A stretch of DNA of 64,000 nt. It comes from Laguncularia racemosa (Eukaryota; Streptophyta; Magnoliopsida; Myrtales; Combretaceae). Below, one piece after another: positions 10,827-21,629 of the stretch. Positions within the stretch are counted from its first letter, which is position 1. Each line of letters opens with the position of its first letter. Under the pieces are notes generated by a model. That model ran no database searches, was not told the DNA's origin, and worked only from the letters and a program-made list of their open reading frames with translations. The position numbers were made by a program, and so were the translations under genes. The DNA is taken from contig JBBMOL010000008.1 of assembly GCA_037954665.1 (NCBI GenBank), positions 8,029,559-8,093,558 of the forward strand. The letters are read 5' to 3'.

Positions 10827-12250
10827 ATGGCAAATCCCGAGAGAACCTTAAGGGAGTTGGTTGCGCCGGATGTGAATCAACAACCACTTTGTATTCACTA
10901 TCTCGAACTAGCTACTGAATTCGAGTTGAAATCTGGGTTGATACATCTGCTACCCACCTTTCATGGTCTTGAGAATGAAGATCCTCATAAGCATTTGAAA
11001 GAGTTTCATATAGTGTGTTCTAGTATGAGGCCGCAAGGGATAACCGACGATCAAATCAAGCTACGTGCTTTCCCATTTTCTTTAAGTACTAAAGCTAAAG
11101 ATTGGTCGTTTTATTTGCCTCCAGGTTCTATAACCACATGGACTGATATGGTGAGACTCTTCTTGGACAAATTCTTCCCCGCATCCAGAGCCGCTGGTAT
11201 AAGAAGAGAAATTTGTGGTATAAAACAGAGGGACACCGAGACTCTTCATGAGTATTGGTAGAGGTTCAAGCAACTGTGTGCAAGCTACCCACAACATGGG
11301 ATATCTGAACAACTCCTCATCCAATATTTTTACGAAGGCCTACTTCCGATGGAGAGGAAGATGATGGATGCTACAAGTGGAGGCGCCATAGTAAACAAAA
11401 CCCCTGGTCAAGCTAGGGAATTGATCTCCATTATGGCTGCCAATTCGCAACAATTTGGGTATAGGCATGATACATCTTCAAGGAAGGTAAATGAGGTAAG
11501 TGTTTCTAACCTTGAACATCAAATTTCTAACCTAACCTCCCTTGTGCAGCAGCTAGCTCTTGGAAATACCCAGCAGGTGAAGGCTTGTGGAATTTGTGCT
11601 GCTCCTAATCATCTAACCAACATGTGCCCCACATTGCAAGATGACAACCATGAACACGCCAATACTATAGGCGGATTCCCAGGATAGCCACAAAGGAAGT
11701 ATGACCCCTACTCGAATACTTACAATCCCGGATGGAGGGATCATCCTAACTTCAGATATGGCAATAAACCACAAAACTTCCAACAATTCCAACCTAAGCC
11801 ATCAAACTAAGTATCACAGGCTCCTTCCACTTCAGGTATGTCCCTTGAGGAAATTGTTAAATCACTTGCCGTTAATACAAAACAATTTCAGGATGAGACA
11901 AAGCAGAGCATCCACAACTTGGAAAATCAGGTAAGTCAACTTGTTTCTTCTATAAATAGGTTGGAAACTCAAGGTAAGTTACCTTCTCAAACCGTCACAA
12001 ATCCAAAGCAAAGTGCTAATGCAATTACCTTGAGAAGTGGAACGAAATTGCAGGGATCAAATGAGAAGGGACACCAAACTAAACCTGAGGAAGAGACTGA
12101 GAAAGAAACTACAACTCCACGCCAGCAGAACAATCAGATCAAAGGACCCCTCATTGAACCACCAAAGGTCATGACAACAGCACCTCCTTTCCCTTCCAGA
12201 CTAACAAAATCCAAGAATGAAGCTGAAGAAAAAGAGATTCTTGATACTTT
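10827..12250 (+). pseudogene. Athila gag
   Basis: The frame starts MANPERTLRELVAPDV at 10827 and reads an Athila-type capsid (HLKEFHIVCSSMRP, FPFSLSTKAKDW, ITTWTDMVRLFLDKFFPASR) to an in-frame TAG at 11259. It resumes as RFKQLC...YFYEGLLPMERKMMDA and on to CGICAAPNHLTNMCP, a Cys/His region. Further stops lie at 11685 and near 11809, before a Gln/Asn-rich coiled stretch (SLEEIVKSLAVNTKQFQ). Gag would form the particle. At least three stops make it non-functional as a single product. Confidence 0.85.
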
Positions 12251-12880
12251 TCGTAAAGTTGAGGTAAACATTCCTTTGCTGGATGCAATTAAGAAAGTAC
12301 CTCGTTATGCTAAATTTCTTAAAGAATTGTGCACTAACAAAAGAAAGATGGAAGGTAATGAAAAGATTAGTGTAGGTGAGAATGTTTCAGCTATTCTTCA
12401 GAAGAAGCTTCCTCCTAAATGTAAGGATCCAGGTATGTTTACTATTCCTTGCAAAATAGGTAATCTTGGAATTACTAAAGCTATGTGTGATTTAGGAGCT
12501 TCAATCAATGTTATGCCTCTGTCTGTTTATCAATGTTTAAATGTTGGCCCCTTGAAGGAAACAGGTGTTATTGTTCAACTTGCTGATAGGTCCAATGTTT
12601 ATCCTGAGGAGTTCTAGAAGATGTTTTAGTACAAGTTAATGGTTTGGTTTTCCCCGCAGATTTTTACGTGCTTGACATGGAGAATGATGATTCTTGTAAT
12701 TCATCGATGATATTATTAGGGAGACCATTTCTTAAGACATCTAGAACAAAAATCGATGTACATGATGGTAATCTCACTATGGAATTCGATGGTGAAGTGA
12801 TTAAATTTAACATTTATGATGCCATGAAATATCCTAGTGATATCTCTCCTGTTTTTTTTTGTGGATGTTATTGACCCATT
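12251..12880 (+). pseudogene. Athila aspartic protease
   Basis: After a linker (KVEVNIPLLDAIKKVPRYAKFLKELC) the frame reads KLPPKCKDPGMFTIPCKIG and CDLGASINVMPLSVY, the Athila form of the protease active site, where the family shows D-L/S-G-A-S. The frame breaks near 12609 (TAG at 12615-12617), apparently through loss of one G. It continues in another frame as VNGLVFPADFYVLDME and ILLGRPFLKTSRTKIDV, the protease C-terminal signature. The enzyme would mature gag and pol by cleavage. Confidence 0.85.
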
Positions 12881-13099
12881 AACACAAGCTACATTTGATT
12901 TGATAGACAACGATGAGTTGAAAGTTATACTTAATAGGAGTCTTATATTCATGCATTGAAAACTCTTAAGGAAAAGCTTGTAATATCCTCTAATTTGCAG
13001 GACAAGATTTGGGAGTTGGAATCATTAAAACCTATCAGGTATGATGTGTCCTACATTCATTTACCCCTTCTAACACAAAACTTCTTCCTTCTATTGTGC

Positions 13100-14160
13100 A
13101 GGCACCAAAGCTAGAATTAAAACCCCTACCCGAACATCTAAAGTATATTTTCTTAGGAGAAAAGGAGACTCTTGCTGTGATAGTCTCAAACAAGCTAAGT
13201 ACTTTAGAAGAAGAAAAGTTGATTCGGGTGTTGAGAGAGTACAAAGAAGCCATTGGATAGTCCATAGCTGATATCAAAAGACTAAGCCCCTCCACCTGCA
13301 TGCACAAGATTTTGATGGAAGATAATTGCAAACCTTCAAGGGAAGTTCAGCGTCGTTTGAATCCACCTATGATGGAAGTAGTTAAGAAAGAGATCTTGAA
13401 ACTTCTTAATGCAGGTATGATCTATCCAATTTCCGACAGCAAGTAGGTAAGTCCAATCCAAGTTGTTCCAAAGAAAACGAGCTTAACTGTGATTGAAAAC
13501 TCTGATGGTGAGTTAATTCCTACTCGGGTTCAGAATGGATGGAGGGTTTGTGTTGATTACAGGAAGTTAAATGCGTTAACTCGGAAGGACCACTTCCCTC
13601 TTCCTTTTCTTGATCAAATGCTTAAACGTTTGGCTGGCCATTCTCACTATTGTTGTCTTGATGGTTATTCAGGTTTTCATCAAATTCCAGTGCACCGGAA
13701 GATCAAGAGAAGACTACTTTTACTTGTCCATTCGGTACTTTTGCATATCGAAGGATGCCTTTTGGGCTTTGCAATGCTCCTGCCACATTCCAAAGATGTA
13801 TGGTTAGTATATTTTCAGATTATGTGGAGAATATTATAGAGGTTTTCATGGATGACTTCACTGTCTATGGTAATTCTTTTGATTCATGTTTGACTAACCT
13901 TACAAAAGTGCTTCAAAGATGTATACATAAGAATTTAGTGTTGAATTATGAAAAATGTCACTTTATGGTTGAACAGAGTCTCATTCTAGGCCATATTGTA
14001 TCTTCTAAGGGGCTTGAAGTCGATAAAGCTAAGGTAGAATTGATTAAATCTTTACCTTACCCTATGAGTGTACGGGAAATTCGGTCTTTTCTTAGGAGTG
14101 CAGGATTCTATCAACGCTTCATCAAGGATTTCTCCAAGATTACTCAACCCCTATGTCGAT
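13100..14160 (+). pseudogene. Athila reverse transcriptase
   Basis: The lead-in reads PLPEHLKYIFLGEKETLAVI, with stops at about 13258 and 13444. The RT fingers follow (VVPKK, GWRVCVDYRKLNALTRKDHF, CLDGYSGFHQIPV). A frameshift near 13690 moves the reading to MPFGLCNAPATFQRCM, then VFMDDFTVYG. The catalytic FMDD motif is intact. Thumb and connection regions (GHIVSSKGLEVDKAKVELI, REIRSFLRSAGFYQRFI) are open. RT makes DNA from element RNA inside particles. The frameshift and two stops inactivate this copy. Confidence 0.9.
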
Positions 14161-14671
14161 TGCTACAAAAAGAAGTGACATTTGAGTTCGGTGAGGCCTG
14201 CAAGAACGCTTTTGACACATTGAGAGATAAGTTAACTTCTACTCCAATCATCCGACCACCCGACTGGACCCTTCCCTTTGAAATCATGTGTGATGCGAGC
14301 AATTATGCAGTTGGAGCAGTTCTTGGCCAAAAAGTTGGGAGAGCTTCTCATGTCATTTATTATGCTTCCAAAACATTGGATAATGCTCAATGAACTATTC
14401 CACAATGGAAAAAGAACTCTTGGCTGTTGTTTTTGCATTAGAAAAATTCAGATCATATTTACTTGGTACTAAGGTAATTATTTACTCTGATCATGTAGCT
14501 CTCAAATACCTGCTCGCGAAGAAGGAGGCGAAACCAAGACTTATTCGATGGATACTCTTATTACAAGAGTTTGATCTGGAGATACGTGATAGGAAAGGCT
14601 CGGAAAACTTAGTTGCCGACCACCTCAGTAGAATTCCTATCAGTGAAGGGTCCACACAAATACAAGACTGA
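14161..14671 (+). pseudogene. Athila RNase H
   Basis: The sequence reads PFEIMCDASNYAVGAVLGQK, with the first catalytic Asp, then ends at a TGA (14391-14393, after DNAQ). The next frame resumes MNYSTMEKELLAVVFALEKF, with the catalytic Glu, and YSDHVALKYLLAKKEAKPR, with the further Asp, then RKGSENLVADHLSRI. One frameshift at about 14390 separates the halves. RNase H removes the RNA strand during reverse transcription. Confidence 0.85.
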
Positions 14672-14865
14672 TTTTCCAGATGAGTATCTCTTTTCTATTC
14701 AAAAGACAATTCGTGGTATGCTGATATTGTCAATTATTTGGTTACTAAGACATTACCAAGTGATTTGTCTAGGGCTCAAAAAGATAAAATTAAAAGTGAT
14801 GCTAAGTATTATGTATGGGATGATCCATATTTGTGGAAACATTGTGCTGATCAAATCATTAGACG

Positions 14866-16008
14866 GTGTATTCTCAAGATGATATTCCTTCTGTCTTGCA
14901 ATTTTGTCACTCATATGCATGTGGTGGACATTTTGGCCCTAAGAGGACAGCTCAAAAGGTATTAGGATGTGGTTTGTTTTGGCCTACATTGTTTCGTGAC
15001 TCTTTTATGTTTTGTAAGGCTTGTGAACGATGTCAAAAGATTGGCAATTTAGGATATAGAGACCAAATGCCACTTACTCCTATTCTTGCTTGCGAAATAT
15101 TTGATATATGGGGTATTGACTTTATGGGTCCTTTTCCTCCTTCTTTCGGTAATGTTTACATCCTTCTTACTGTGGATTATGTTTCAAAATGGGTGGAAGC
15201 CAAAGCGACCCGAACTAATGATGCTAAAGTTGTTGTGGATTTTGTTAAATCTCATATTTTTGCTAGGTTCGGGACACCAAAGGCTCTTATCAGTGATCGT
15301 GGCACACACTTTTGTAATAGAATAGTGGAAACTCTACTAAAAAAATATAGGGTCACTCATCGCACTTCCACCGCATACCAGCCCCAAACCAATGGATTGG
15401 CAGAAGTCTCAAATCGAGAAATCAAGTCTATTCTGGAAAAAATCGTCAATCCAAGCAGGAAGGATTGGAGCACAAGACTTGAGGATGCATTATGGGCCTA
15501 CCGGACAGCTTACAAGACCCCTATAGGTATGTCTCCTTACCGTTTAATATTTGGCAAACCATGTCATCTCCCTGTGGAGCTGGAACATAGGGCGTATTGG
15601 GCTGTAAAACAATGTAACATGCGAATGGATGAGGCGGGTGAACACAGAAAACTTCAACTACAAGAACTCGAAGAAATTCGAAGAGAAGCGTACGAGAGTA
15701 GTAAAATCTACAAGGAAAAAACAAAAGATTTTCATGATCAAATGATTTCCCGAAAGAATTTTTCTGTAGGTAAAAAATTATTACTTTACCATTCTCGATT
15801 GAAGTTGTTTCCTAGCAAACTACAATCACGGTGGATTGGTCCTTTTGTTATCACTAACATATTTTCACATGGTGCAGTGGAGATCTCTAGCCTTGAAACT
15901 GGTAAGATCTTTAAAGTCAATGGTCATCGCTTGAAACTTTTCTATGAAGGATTTCAAGTATGTAATATTGAAGAAACCAGCTTAACTCACCCCGAGTACT
16001 GTGATTGA
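14866..16008 (+). CDS. Athila integrase (380-residue open frame)
   Basis: A single open frame carries the His-His-Cys-Cys zinc domain (HSYACGGHFG ... CKACERC), then the DDE core: D in WGIDFMGPFPP, D in ALISDRGTHFCN and E in NGLAEVSNREIK. A C-terminal domain follows (VGKKLLLYHSRLKLFPSKLQ, SRWIGPFVITNIF, VNGHRLKLFYEG). It inserts element DNA into the chromosome. The start given is the first Met; true coding begins upstream in another frame (near 14690-14860), reached through a frameshift near 14870, so in the element this is the tail of pol. All catalytic residues are present, which makes it the best preserved protein in the window. Two predicted hairpins begin 8 bases after its stop. Confidence 0.9.
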   Translation: MYSQDDIPSVLQFCHSYACGGHFGPKRTAQKVLGCGLFWPTLFRDSFMFCKACERCQKIGNLGYRDQMPLTPILACEIFDIWGIDFMGPFPPSFGNVYILLTVDYVSKWVEAKATRTNDAKVVVDFVKSHIFARFGTPKALISDRGTHFCNRIVETLLKKYRVTHRTSTAYQPQTNGLAEVSNREIKSILEKIVNPSRKDWSTRLEDALWAYRTAYKTPIGMSPYRLIFGKPCHLPVELEHRAYWAVKQCNMRMDEAGEHRKLQLQELEEIRREAYESSKIYKEKTKDFHDQMISRKNFSVGKKLLLYHSRLKLFPSKLQSRWIGPFVITNIFSHGAVEISSLETGKIFKVNGHRLKLFYEGFQVCNIEETSLTHPEYCD

Positions 16009-16015
16009 TTACAGG

Positions 16016-16067
16016 AACGTCTAGCCAAAGACGTTAAAGAAAGGCACTTCATGGGAGGCAACCCATG
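16016..16067 (+). ncRNA. Predicted double hairpin after Athila pol stop
   Basis: Hairpin 1 pairs AACGTC (16016-16021) with GACGTT (16030-16035) across an 8-base loop. Hairpin 2 pairs CATGGG (16050-16055) with CCCATG (16062-16067) across AGGCAA. The same pair occurs at the equivalent place in element A (32779-32829), with changed but still pairing bases, and in weaker form in element B (38416-38469). The function is unknown; packaging, dimerisation or 3'-end roles are possible. Confidence 0.5.
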
Positions 16068-16304
16068 TCAAAAAAAAAAAAGTTTTAGTTTGTTTTGCTT
16101 TAGTTTTGTTTTGTTTTGATTTGATTTTCGTATAGTTTTGAACTCTTTGGATCAGCTGCAGCAAGGATACACATAATCAGATGACACTTTCCAAAGCTTA
16201 CAGGGATAACTCCAATACCAGGGAAGTACCAATATTTCCTTTCTCTTATCCTCTAATGTTCCTTGAGTTGTTCATTCCTCTTTCATTGTGCTGAATTTGG
16301 AACA

Positions 16305-16340
16305 GCGAGGACGTTGTTCAAGCTAAGTGTGGGGGAGAGG
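16305..16340 (+). promoter_or_regulatory. Internal polypurine-like module of Athila
   Basis: GCGAGGACGTTG is followed by CTAAGTGTGGGGGAGAGG. The same order (GAGGACAA, then TTTAAGTGTGGGGGAATT) forms the terminal polypurine tract at 17347-17379, about 1 kb downstream. Element B shows both modules too (38089-38121 and 37014-37050, minus strand). Confidence 0.5.
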
Positions 16341-17363
16341 ATAATAAAATATAAAGAATAGAGAACTAACTTATACTCTGAATGTTTGTCCTTAAGCAAT
16401 TTTAAGCTAATTTTTTTTCAAAATTATCATGACATCTGGAGATTGTACTAAATGTTGTAATAAGCATCTACAAAATGTGAAATTGACTTGTTCAAATGTT
16501 TTACTCACCCACTGCTGTGATTAGAATACATGGTTAAAATTAAGTAGTGAAATCTTTAAGAAACAAATTTACCTTGTATTTAGCTTTAGAATTGGAAGTC
16601 TAAGAGTAAGTCGAGTCCCTAAGTGAAAAATAAACAAGTTTACTTCTAGGTTATATTAGCTACTGTATACTCTTTGAAGTTGTTTGTAAAGCAATCATAA
16701 CACTTAAAAAAAAAAAATCAAGCATAGCCATTACTCCAATGATTCAACTAATTGAGTTAAGAGTATTCAAACTTGAATGTTAGAGTGAGGAAGAGTCCGT
16801 AGGGGTATCTCAAAACCCAGTTACTTGAGTGATGAGCTCGGGATGTTGCCGACTCAATGAACTCACTATAACGATAAGGGCGAAAAAGGTAAAAGTTCAT
16901 GAAAAGAAGCGGGCAAAAACCCGTCAAAATAGATGCTTGAATAAATCAAAAGAACATGAATGTAAACATTCATTGAATAAAACAAAGATGTATAAAAGGG
17001 AGAATATCTAGCAAAGAGCTTATACCATATGTTTTTACTTTATACTGCAAGGATTATATGCTTGATAATATCCAATGAAGTTTAATTGGGTGTTTTTCCT
17101 TAGTGGATTAAGTATTTACTTTTGGAATAAAAATTCTTTTGCTAAACATGAGGATTAAAGTTTGTTTTGTTTAGATTAGCTATCGAATTTTGTCCGTAGT
17201 AATTTGATCACAGGAATCCAGTTTGGTTGAAGTAGTAGACATTAAATTACAAGTCATGAATTACAAATGAATAGATGCTTGGAATGATGAAAAGAAAGTT
17301 TGTATAATCTATGACAGATTTCTCAATTGATTTGATTCAATTGCCTGAGGACAAGCAAGAGTT

Positions 17364-17379
17364 TAAGTGTGGGGGAATT
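17364..17379 (+). promoter_or_regulatory. Athila terminal polypurine tract
   Basis: TAAGTGTGGGGGAATT directly precedes the 3' LTR start TGATAGAG. Element A has the same tract and the same first bases of LTR (TGATAA) on the minus strand. Confidence 0.85.
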
Positions 17380-19006
17380 TGATAGAGCCATTTTATACTT
17401 AATCTTTATAGTATAAATTGTGTTAATTCATTATTGATTTTATAGAAATCATAAGGAAATGGTACTTAATTCTATTATGGCGATAAATCAGGTTAAATGG
17501 AGTCAACGATGCTAATTCAAGTAAATTAGATAAATCATCTACAACTTAGATCAAGACAAGGATTTATACCGCCAGAGGGAAGTACATGGGCGTGTAATTG
17601 AAGTATACGGCCGTGTACTTGGTTTTGAATCAACAGGAAGATACACGGTTAAAATACACGGCCGTGTATTGGAAGCACGGTTTGAGGCACGGCCATGGCG
17701 CAAACCGTGTTACACACTGGACAAGAAGGCGGAAATGAGGACTTTCAACAGAGAGAGACACGGCTTAGGGCACGGTCGTGGTGTCAGCCGTGGGAGAAAC
17801 CGTGCTTGGAGCCGTGGTGGAAGCTAGACGTGCCAAGGAGAACTTGTAGATCATGCACAGAGGAAGGCACGGTTGAAAATCTAGTTGTGGGTAGAACTGT
17901 GGTACACACTGGACACGGAAGATGATACGTGAATTATGCATAGAAGAAGGCACGGCTTGACCCACGGCCGTGTGGTAGGGCGTGCCAGGCAGACGAAGAT
18001 TCACTTCTCGAAATCTACTTGGAAAAGGAAAGATATTTTCGTATCTTGCTAGCAAAAGATCACATGCCATCCCTCTAACAATATAAATAGAACCAACCCT
18101 AGAGGGTGAAGACAACTTTGAATCTTTTAATCTGGAATCTTTTGATCATCTTGGAGGTAGAGCAGGCAACTGGGTTCATCATGTCTCTACTTTTTATTTT
18201 CGTTTTATTGATGAACATGAGTAGCTAAGCTACTTTTCTAGCCAAAGGGTCATAGATGTTTAATTCTCCACGAATTGTGAGGTCTAATTGACTTGTATTT
18301 AATCTATTCGTTGTTTTCGGATATTCATATATCTTCTGATCGTTTTGTCATTATTATCTTTGTTGATTGGTATGAATAGAGCTCTTCTACTCAATTAGCA
18401 AGTTAATATATTGTCAACTAGCACGTCAAATCCGTAATTGTTTGATTGTTCTAGTCTCAGTGACACAATAACATGTTTGATTATAAAATAGATGATCGAA
18501 TTCATGTTATGGAGGTGTGTGATCATGTTTAAATAGGTTATCTTATAATCTACTTGCATGAATTGGTGGTCTCTCTAGTTTTTAATGCTATTGGTAGATT
18601 AAATCCTAAGCGCTTGTCTGGGGTTGTCTAATCGATAAGAGAAATAATCAAAGAGCTTCTCATGGTTATCGAGGAAGTTCTGAGAGATAGGTTGTTAGAG
18701 CTTGTTAATAACCATAACCAGTTTATCTAGGAACAAGAATAGAAAACATTTGCATCGATGATCAATTCCTTGAATTAAACTATCTTGATTCCTTTGGCTA
18801 GGCTTTTATCAATATTCAATTTTCTTATCTTGTTTTAACTTTATTCGATTCACAAACCAAACCCCCATTTTCCTTTTCCTTTTTATTCTCCTTGGATAGA
18901 AATAAATTTAACCAATCCCTGTGGATTCGACCCTACTCACCACCATATGCAAATCATATAATTGTCTAAGAGTAGGTTTTATTTTTGTTGGATTCGACAC
19001 CCATCA
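17380..19006 (+). repeat. Athila 3' LTR
   Basis: This is the same length as the 5' LTR (1,627 bp). It keeps more intact ACGGCCGT palindromes than the 5' copy (for example AATACACGGCCGTGTATT near 17654) and the TATA box at 18082-18090. Its right end is followed by the TSD GTACA (19007-19011). Confidence 0.95.
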
Positions 19007-19011
19007 GTACA

Positions 19012-19248
19012 CTAAAAATGAGTCAAGAATTTTACATCTCTATCATTCACAATAGATTTAGGCAAACCATGTAACCACACGATCTCCGTAAAGAACAAAT
19101 CAGCAATGCGTCTTGCATCATTAGTTTTAGAATGGGCAATAAAATAAGCCATCTTACTAAACCTATCAACAACAATAAATATGCTATCTTTGCCATTTTG
19201 AGATCGTGGTAACCCTAGTATAAAGTCCATAGTGGTGTCAGTCCAGGG
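19012..19248 (-). pseudogene. CRM-like integrase core, first part
   Basis: The minus strand reads MDFILGLPRSQNGKDSIFIV with the first catalytic Asp, VDRFSKMAYFIAHSKTNDAR, LHGLPKSIVNDRDVKFLTHF with the second Asp, and ends exactly at the Athila insertion. VNDRD replaces the usual VSDRD. The catalytic Glu lies on the far side of the insertion at about 8920, so the active site is cut between its second and third residues. Confidence 0.9.
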
Positions 19249-19827
19249 TTAATTAGGCACAGGCAATGGAATGTATTCCCCATAGGGCATTACTCTGGAC
19301 TTAACCTTTCTACATGCAATGCACTTATCACACACAATTTGCACATCACGTTTCATCTTAAGCCAATAGAAATGTTCATGCAAAATATCTAAAGTCTTTT
19401 TAACACCAAAATGCCCTATTAAACTACCACCATGTGTTTCCCTCAACAGCAATTCACGTACAGAACCTTTAGGTACACACAACCTATCTTGCTTAAACAA
19501 ATATCCATCATGTCTATAGAAATCAGAATATCCAGACTTAGCATAAGCAGCCCAAATTTGACTAAAATTAGCATCATTCTTATACAATTTCTTAATGAAT
19601 TCAAATCCAAGCAATTTAGTATGCAGAGAAGTCAAAAGAGAATACCTTCGAGAAAGTGCATCAGCCACCACATTTTCCTTTCCTTGCTTATATTTAATCA
19701 CATATGGAAAGGTTTCAATAAATTCCAGCCACTTAGCATGCCTCTTGTTCAACTTACCCTGAGTTTTCAAATCCTTTAAACTCTCATGATTGGAATGAAT
19801 GATGAACTCCTTAAGCCATAAGTAATG
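19249..19827 (-). pseudogene. CRM-like RNase H end and integrase zinc domain
   Basis: The minus strand shows TQGKLNKRHAKWLEFIETFP, YKQGKENVVADALSRRYSLL (end of RNase H), then GHFGVKKTLDILHEHFYWLK and CDKCIACRKVKS, the His-His-Cys-Cys zinc domain, and YIPLPVPN, the lead into the integrase core. A stop near 19248 breaks it from the core. The RNase H middle at 19771-19850 is in a different frame. Confidence 0.85.
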
Positions 19828-21057
19828 TTACCAAGTTTGCAGGGTTCTCACTAAAGCATATAGCTCCTTATCATACACTGGATAATTTAATGCAGCACCA
19901 TTAAGTTTTTCGCTAAAATAAGCGATTGGCTTAGACTCCCACATCAACACACTACCAATACCTTTCTTGAAAGTATTGCATTCAATCTCAAAAACTTTAT
20001 CAAAATTAGGCAAAACTAGTAAAGGTGCATTAGTTAACTTACTTTTTAGGGTTTCAAAAGCCTGCTTATGCGCTTTAGTCCACTTGAATTCAGCATTCTT
20101 CTTAATAAGGTCATTTAGAGGAGTAGCTATGGAACTAAAATCCCTCACAAATCTCCTATAAAAACTCGCCAATCCGTGGAAGCTCTTGACCTCACTTGCA
20201 TTCCTTAATGTTGGCCACTCTCGAATCGCTTTCACCTTTTCTTCATCCACAGCAATCCCGTTTGCACCTACAACAAATCCAAGAAAAACCACAGTTTCTA
20301 TACAAAAGGTGCACTTTTTAAAATTAGCATATAACTGGTTCTCTCTCAAAATAGTGAACACACGCTGCAAATGTTGAACTTGATCATCTAAAGTCCTACT
20401 GTAAACCAGAATGTGATCAAAGTATAAAACAACAAACTTCCTAATAAAATTATGAAGAACATGATTCATTAACCTCATAAAAGTGCTAGGTGCATTTGTT
20501 AATCCAAAAAGCATTACCATCTACCCATATAACCTATTTTTAGTTTTAAAAGTCGTTTTCCATCCATCGCCCTCTTTCATACGAATTTGATAATAGTCAT
20601 TCTTTAAATCAATTTTAGAAAACAAACAAGCACCATGCAATTTATCAAGCATATCATCTAATCTAGGGATAGGATGTCTGTACTTAACTGTGATCTTGTT
20701 GATTGCTCGGCAGTCAACACACATTCGCCATGTTCCATCCTTCTTAGGAACTAGGATGATAGGAACTGAACATGGACTAAGGCTTTCTCGCACAAATCCT
20801 TTCTCTATCAAATCATCAACCTGCCTATAAATTTCTTTTGCCTCCTCAGGATTAGTCCGGTAAACTGGCCGATTAGGAATAGACACACCTGGCAAAAAAA
20901 TCAATTTGATGTTCGATACCTCGTAGTGGGGGTAGACCCTTCGATACCTCTCCAGGAAACAAATCTTCATATTCCTACAAAAGAGAGACCACCATACTGG
21001 GCAATAAAGGGTTAAGGTCAGTATTAGTAAAATACATATCCTTGTACATAAGTACAA
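19828..21057 (-). pseudogene. CRM-like reverse transcriptase and RNase H start
   Basis: The upstream part (20521-21057) reads SIPNRPVYRTNPEEAKEIYR, KGFVRESLSPCSVPIILVPK, WRMCVDCRAINKITVKYRHP and ends at a TAG where the family has Trp (LYEW). The next part (19828-20520) reads MLFGLTNAPSTFMRLMNHVL, then VVLYFDHILVYS. The catalytic YFDD box is YFDH, so a key Asp is lost. It continues through the thumb and RNase H (YFSEKLNGAALNYPVYDKEL). Confidence 0.9.
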
Positions 21058-21386
21058 GTAGTTGTTTCCTTGCTAACATTGCACTCTTTACTTCACTTTT
21101 TCTTGCAATTTTCTCTCCACTCAATGTTTCAGAATCTTTTCCCTCATTGCTCACTAGTGTTTGTCTCTTACCCTTTTCTTTCTTCTAACCCTTTTTCTCA
21201 TACACTCACATGTTTCTCTCTAAACCCTTTTACTATTCAAACCTGATTCTCACAAATCTCCCATGGTTTCTATGGAGTTAGAATCATCATCCTTTTGTTT
21301 TAAACTAAAGAATATTGGTTCTTTTACCCATCATACATCACCTTCCTATCAAACTGCTATGGTCGACCTAGTAATAGGTGACTAGC

Positions 21387-21614
21387 CTACATGGGAACTA
21401 CATCACACATCACCTCATCATGATAACTTCGATAGAAAAGGAAATAAGAACCTGCCTTGTTACTTTCACTTCCCCCACACTCATTCAGCCATTGCAATCG
21501 ATATGGTTTCGAATGTTTCACAGCCTTCAACCTCATCTTATCAACAAACAAGGTGCTAGTAACGTTAGTGCAGCTACCACTATCGATGATCAAGCTACAT
21601 ACCTTATTCTGCAT
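21387..21614 (-). pseudogene. CRM-like aspartic protease
   Basis: The minus strand reads CSLIIDSGSCTNVTSTLFVD, the DSGS/DGGS active-site motif of chromovirus proteases, then KPYRLQWLNECG and DEVMCDVVPM. The same layout is seen in the deleted chromovirus at 42000-42400. The end that normally reads 'LLLGRPWQFDR' is disrupted. Confidence 0.8.
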
Positions 21615-21629
21615 GTGACACTGGATATG

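Larger units (their letters stand above)
16009..17379 (+). other. Athila 3' non-coding region
   Basis: About 1.37 kb lies between integrase and the 3' LTR. It contains two short hairpins (16016-16067), an A run (16070-16080), an internal polypurine-like module (16305-16340) and the terminal polypurine tract. Autonomous Athila elements may carry an env-like frame here, but the longest open frame is only about 60 residues (16829-17011) and low-complexity, so no env is supported. Confidence 0.8.
8995..19006 (+). mobile_element. Athila-lineage Ty3/gypsy retrotransposon, near full-length (10,012 bp)
   Basis: Two 1,627-bp LTRs (8995-10621 and 17380-19006) begin TGATAGAGCCA and end CACCCATCA. They enclose a primer-binding site (TGGTGCCGTTGCCGGGGA), gag, protease, RT, RNase H, integrase, a 1.4-kb non-coding 3' region and a polypurine tract (GTGTGGGGGAATT). 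The primer site and the protein style (DLGASIN protease, 'GLCNAPATFQRCM' RT) fit the Athila lineage. A perfect TSD GTACA flanks it. Gag and RT carry stops and frameshifts; integrase is open. No env-like frame is visible. Confidence 0.95.

Noticed and set aside
16829..17011. Env-like protein in the Athila 3' region
   Set aside because: Only a 60-residue Lys-rich frame, with no signal peptide, membrane segment or coiled coil.
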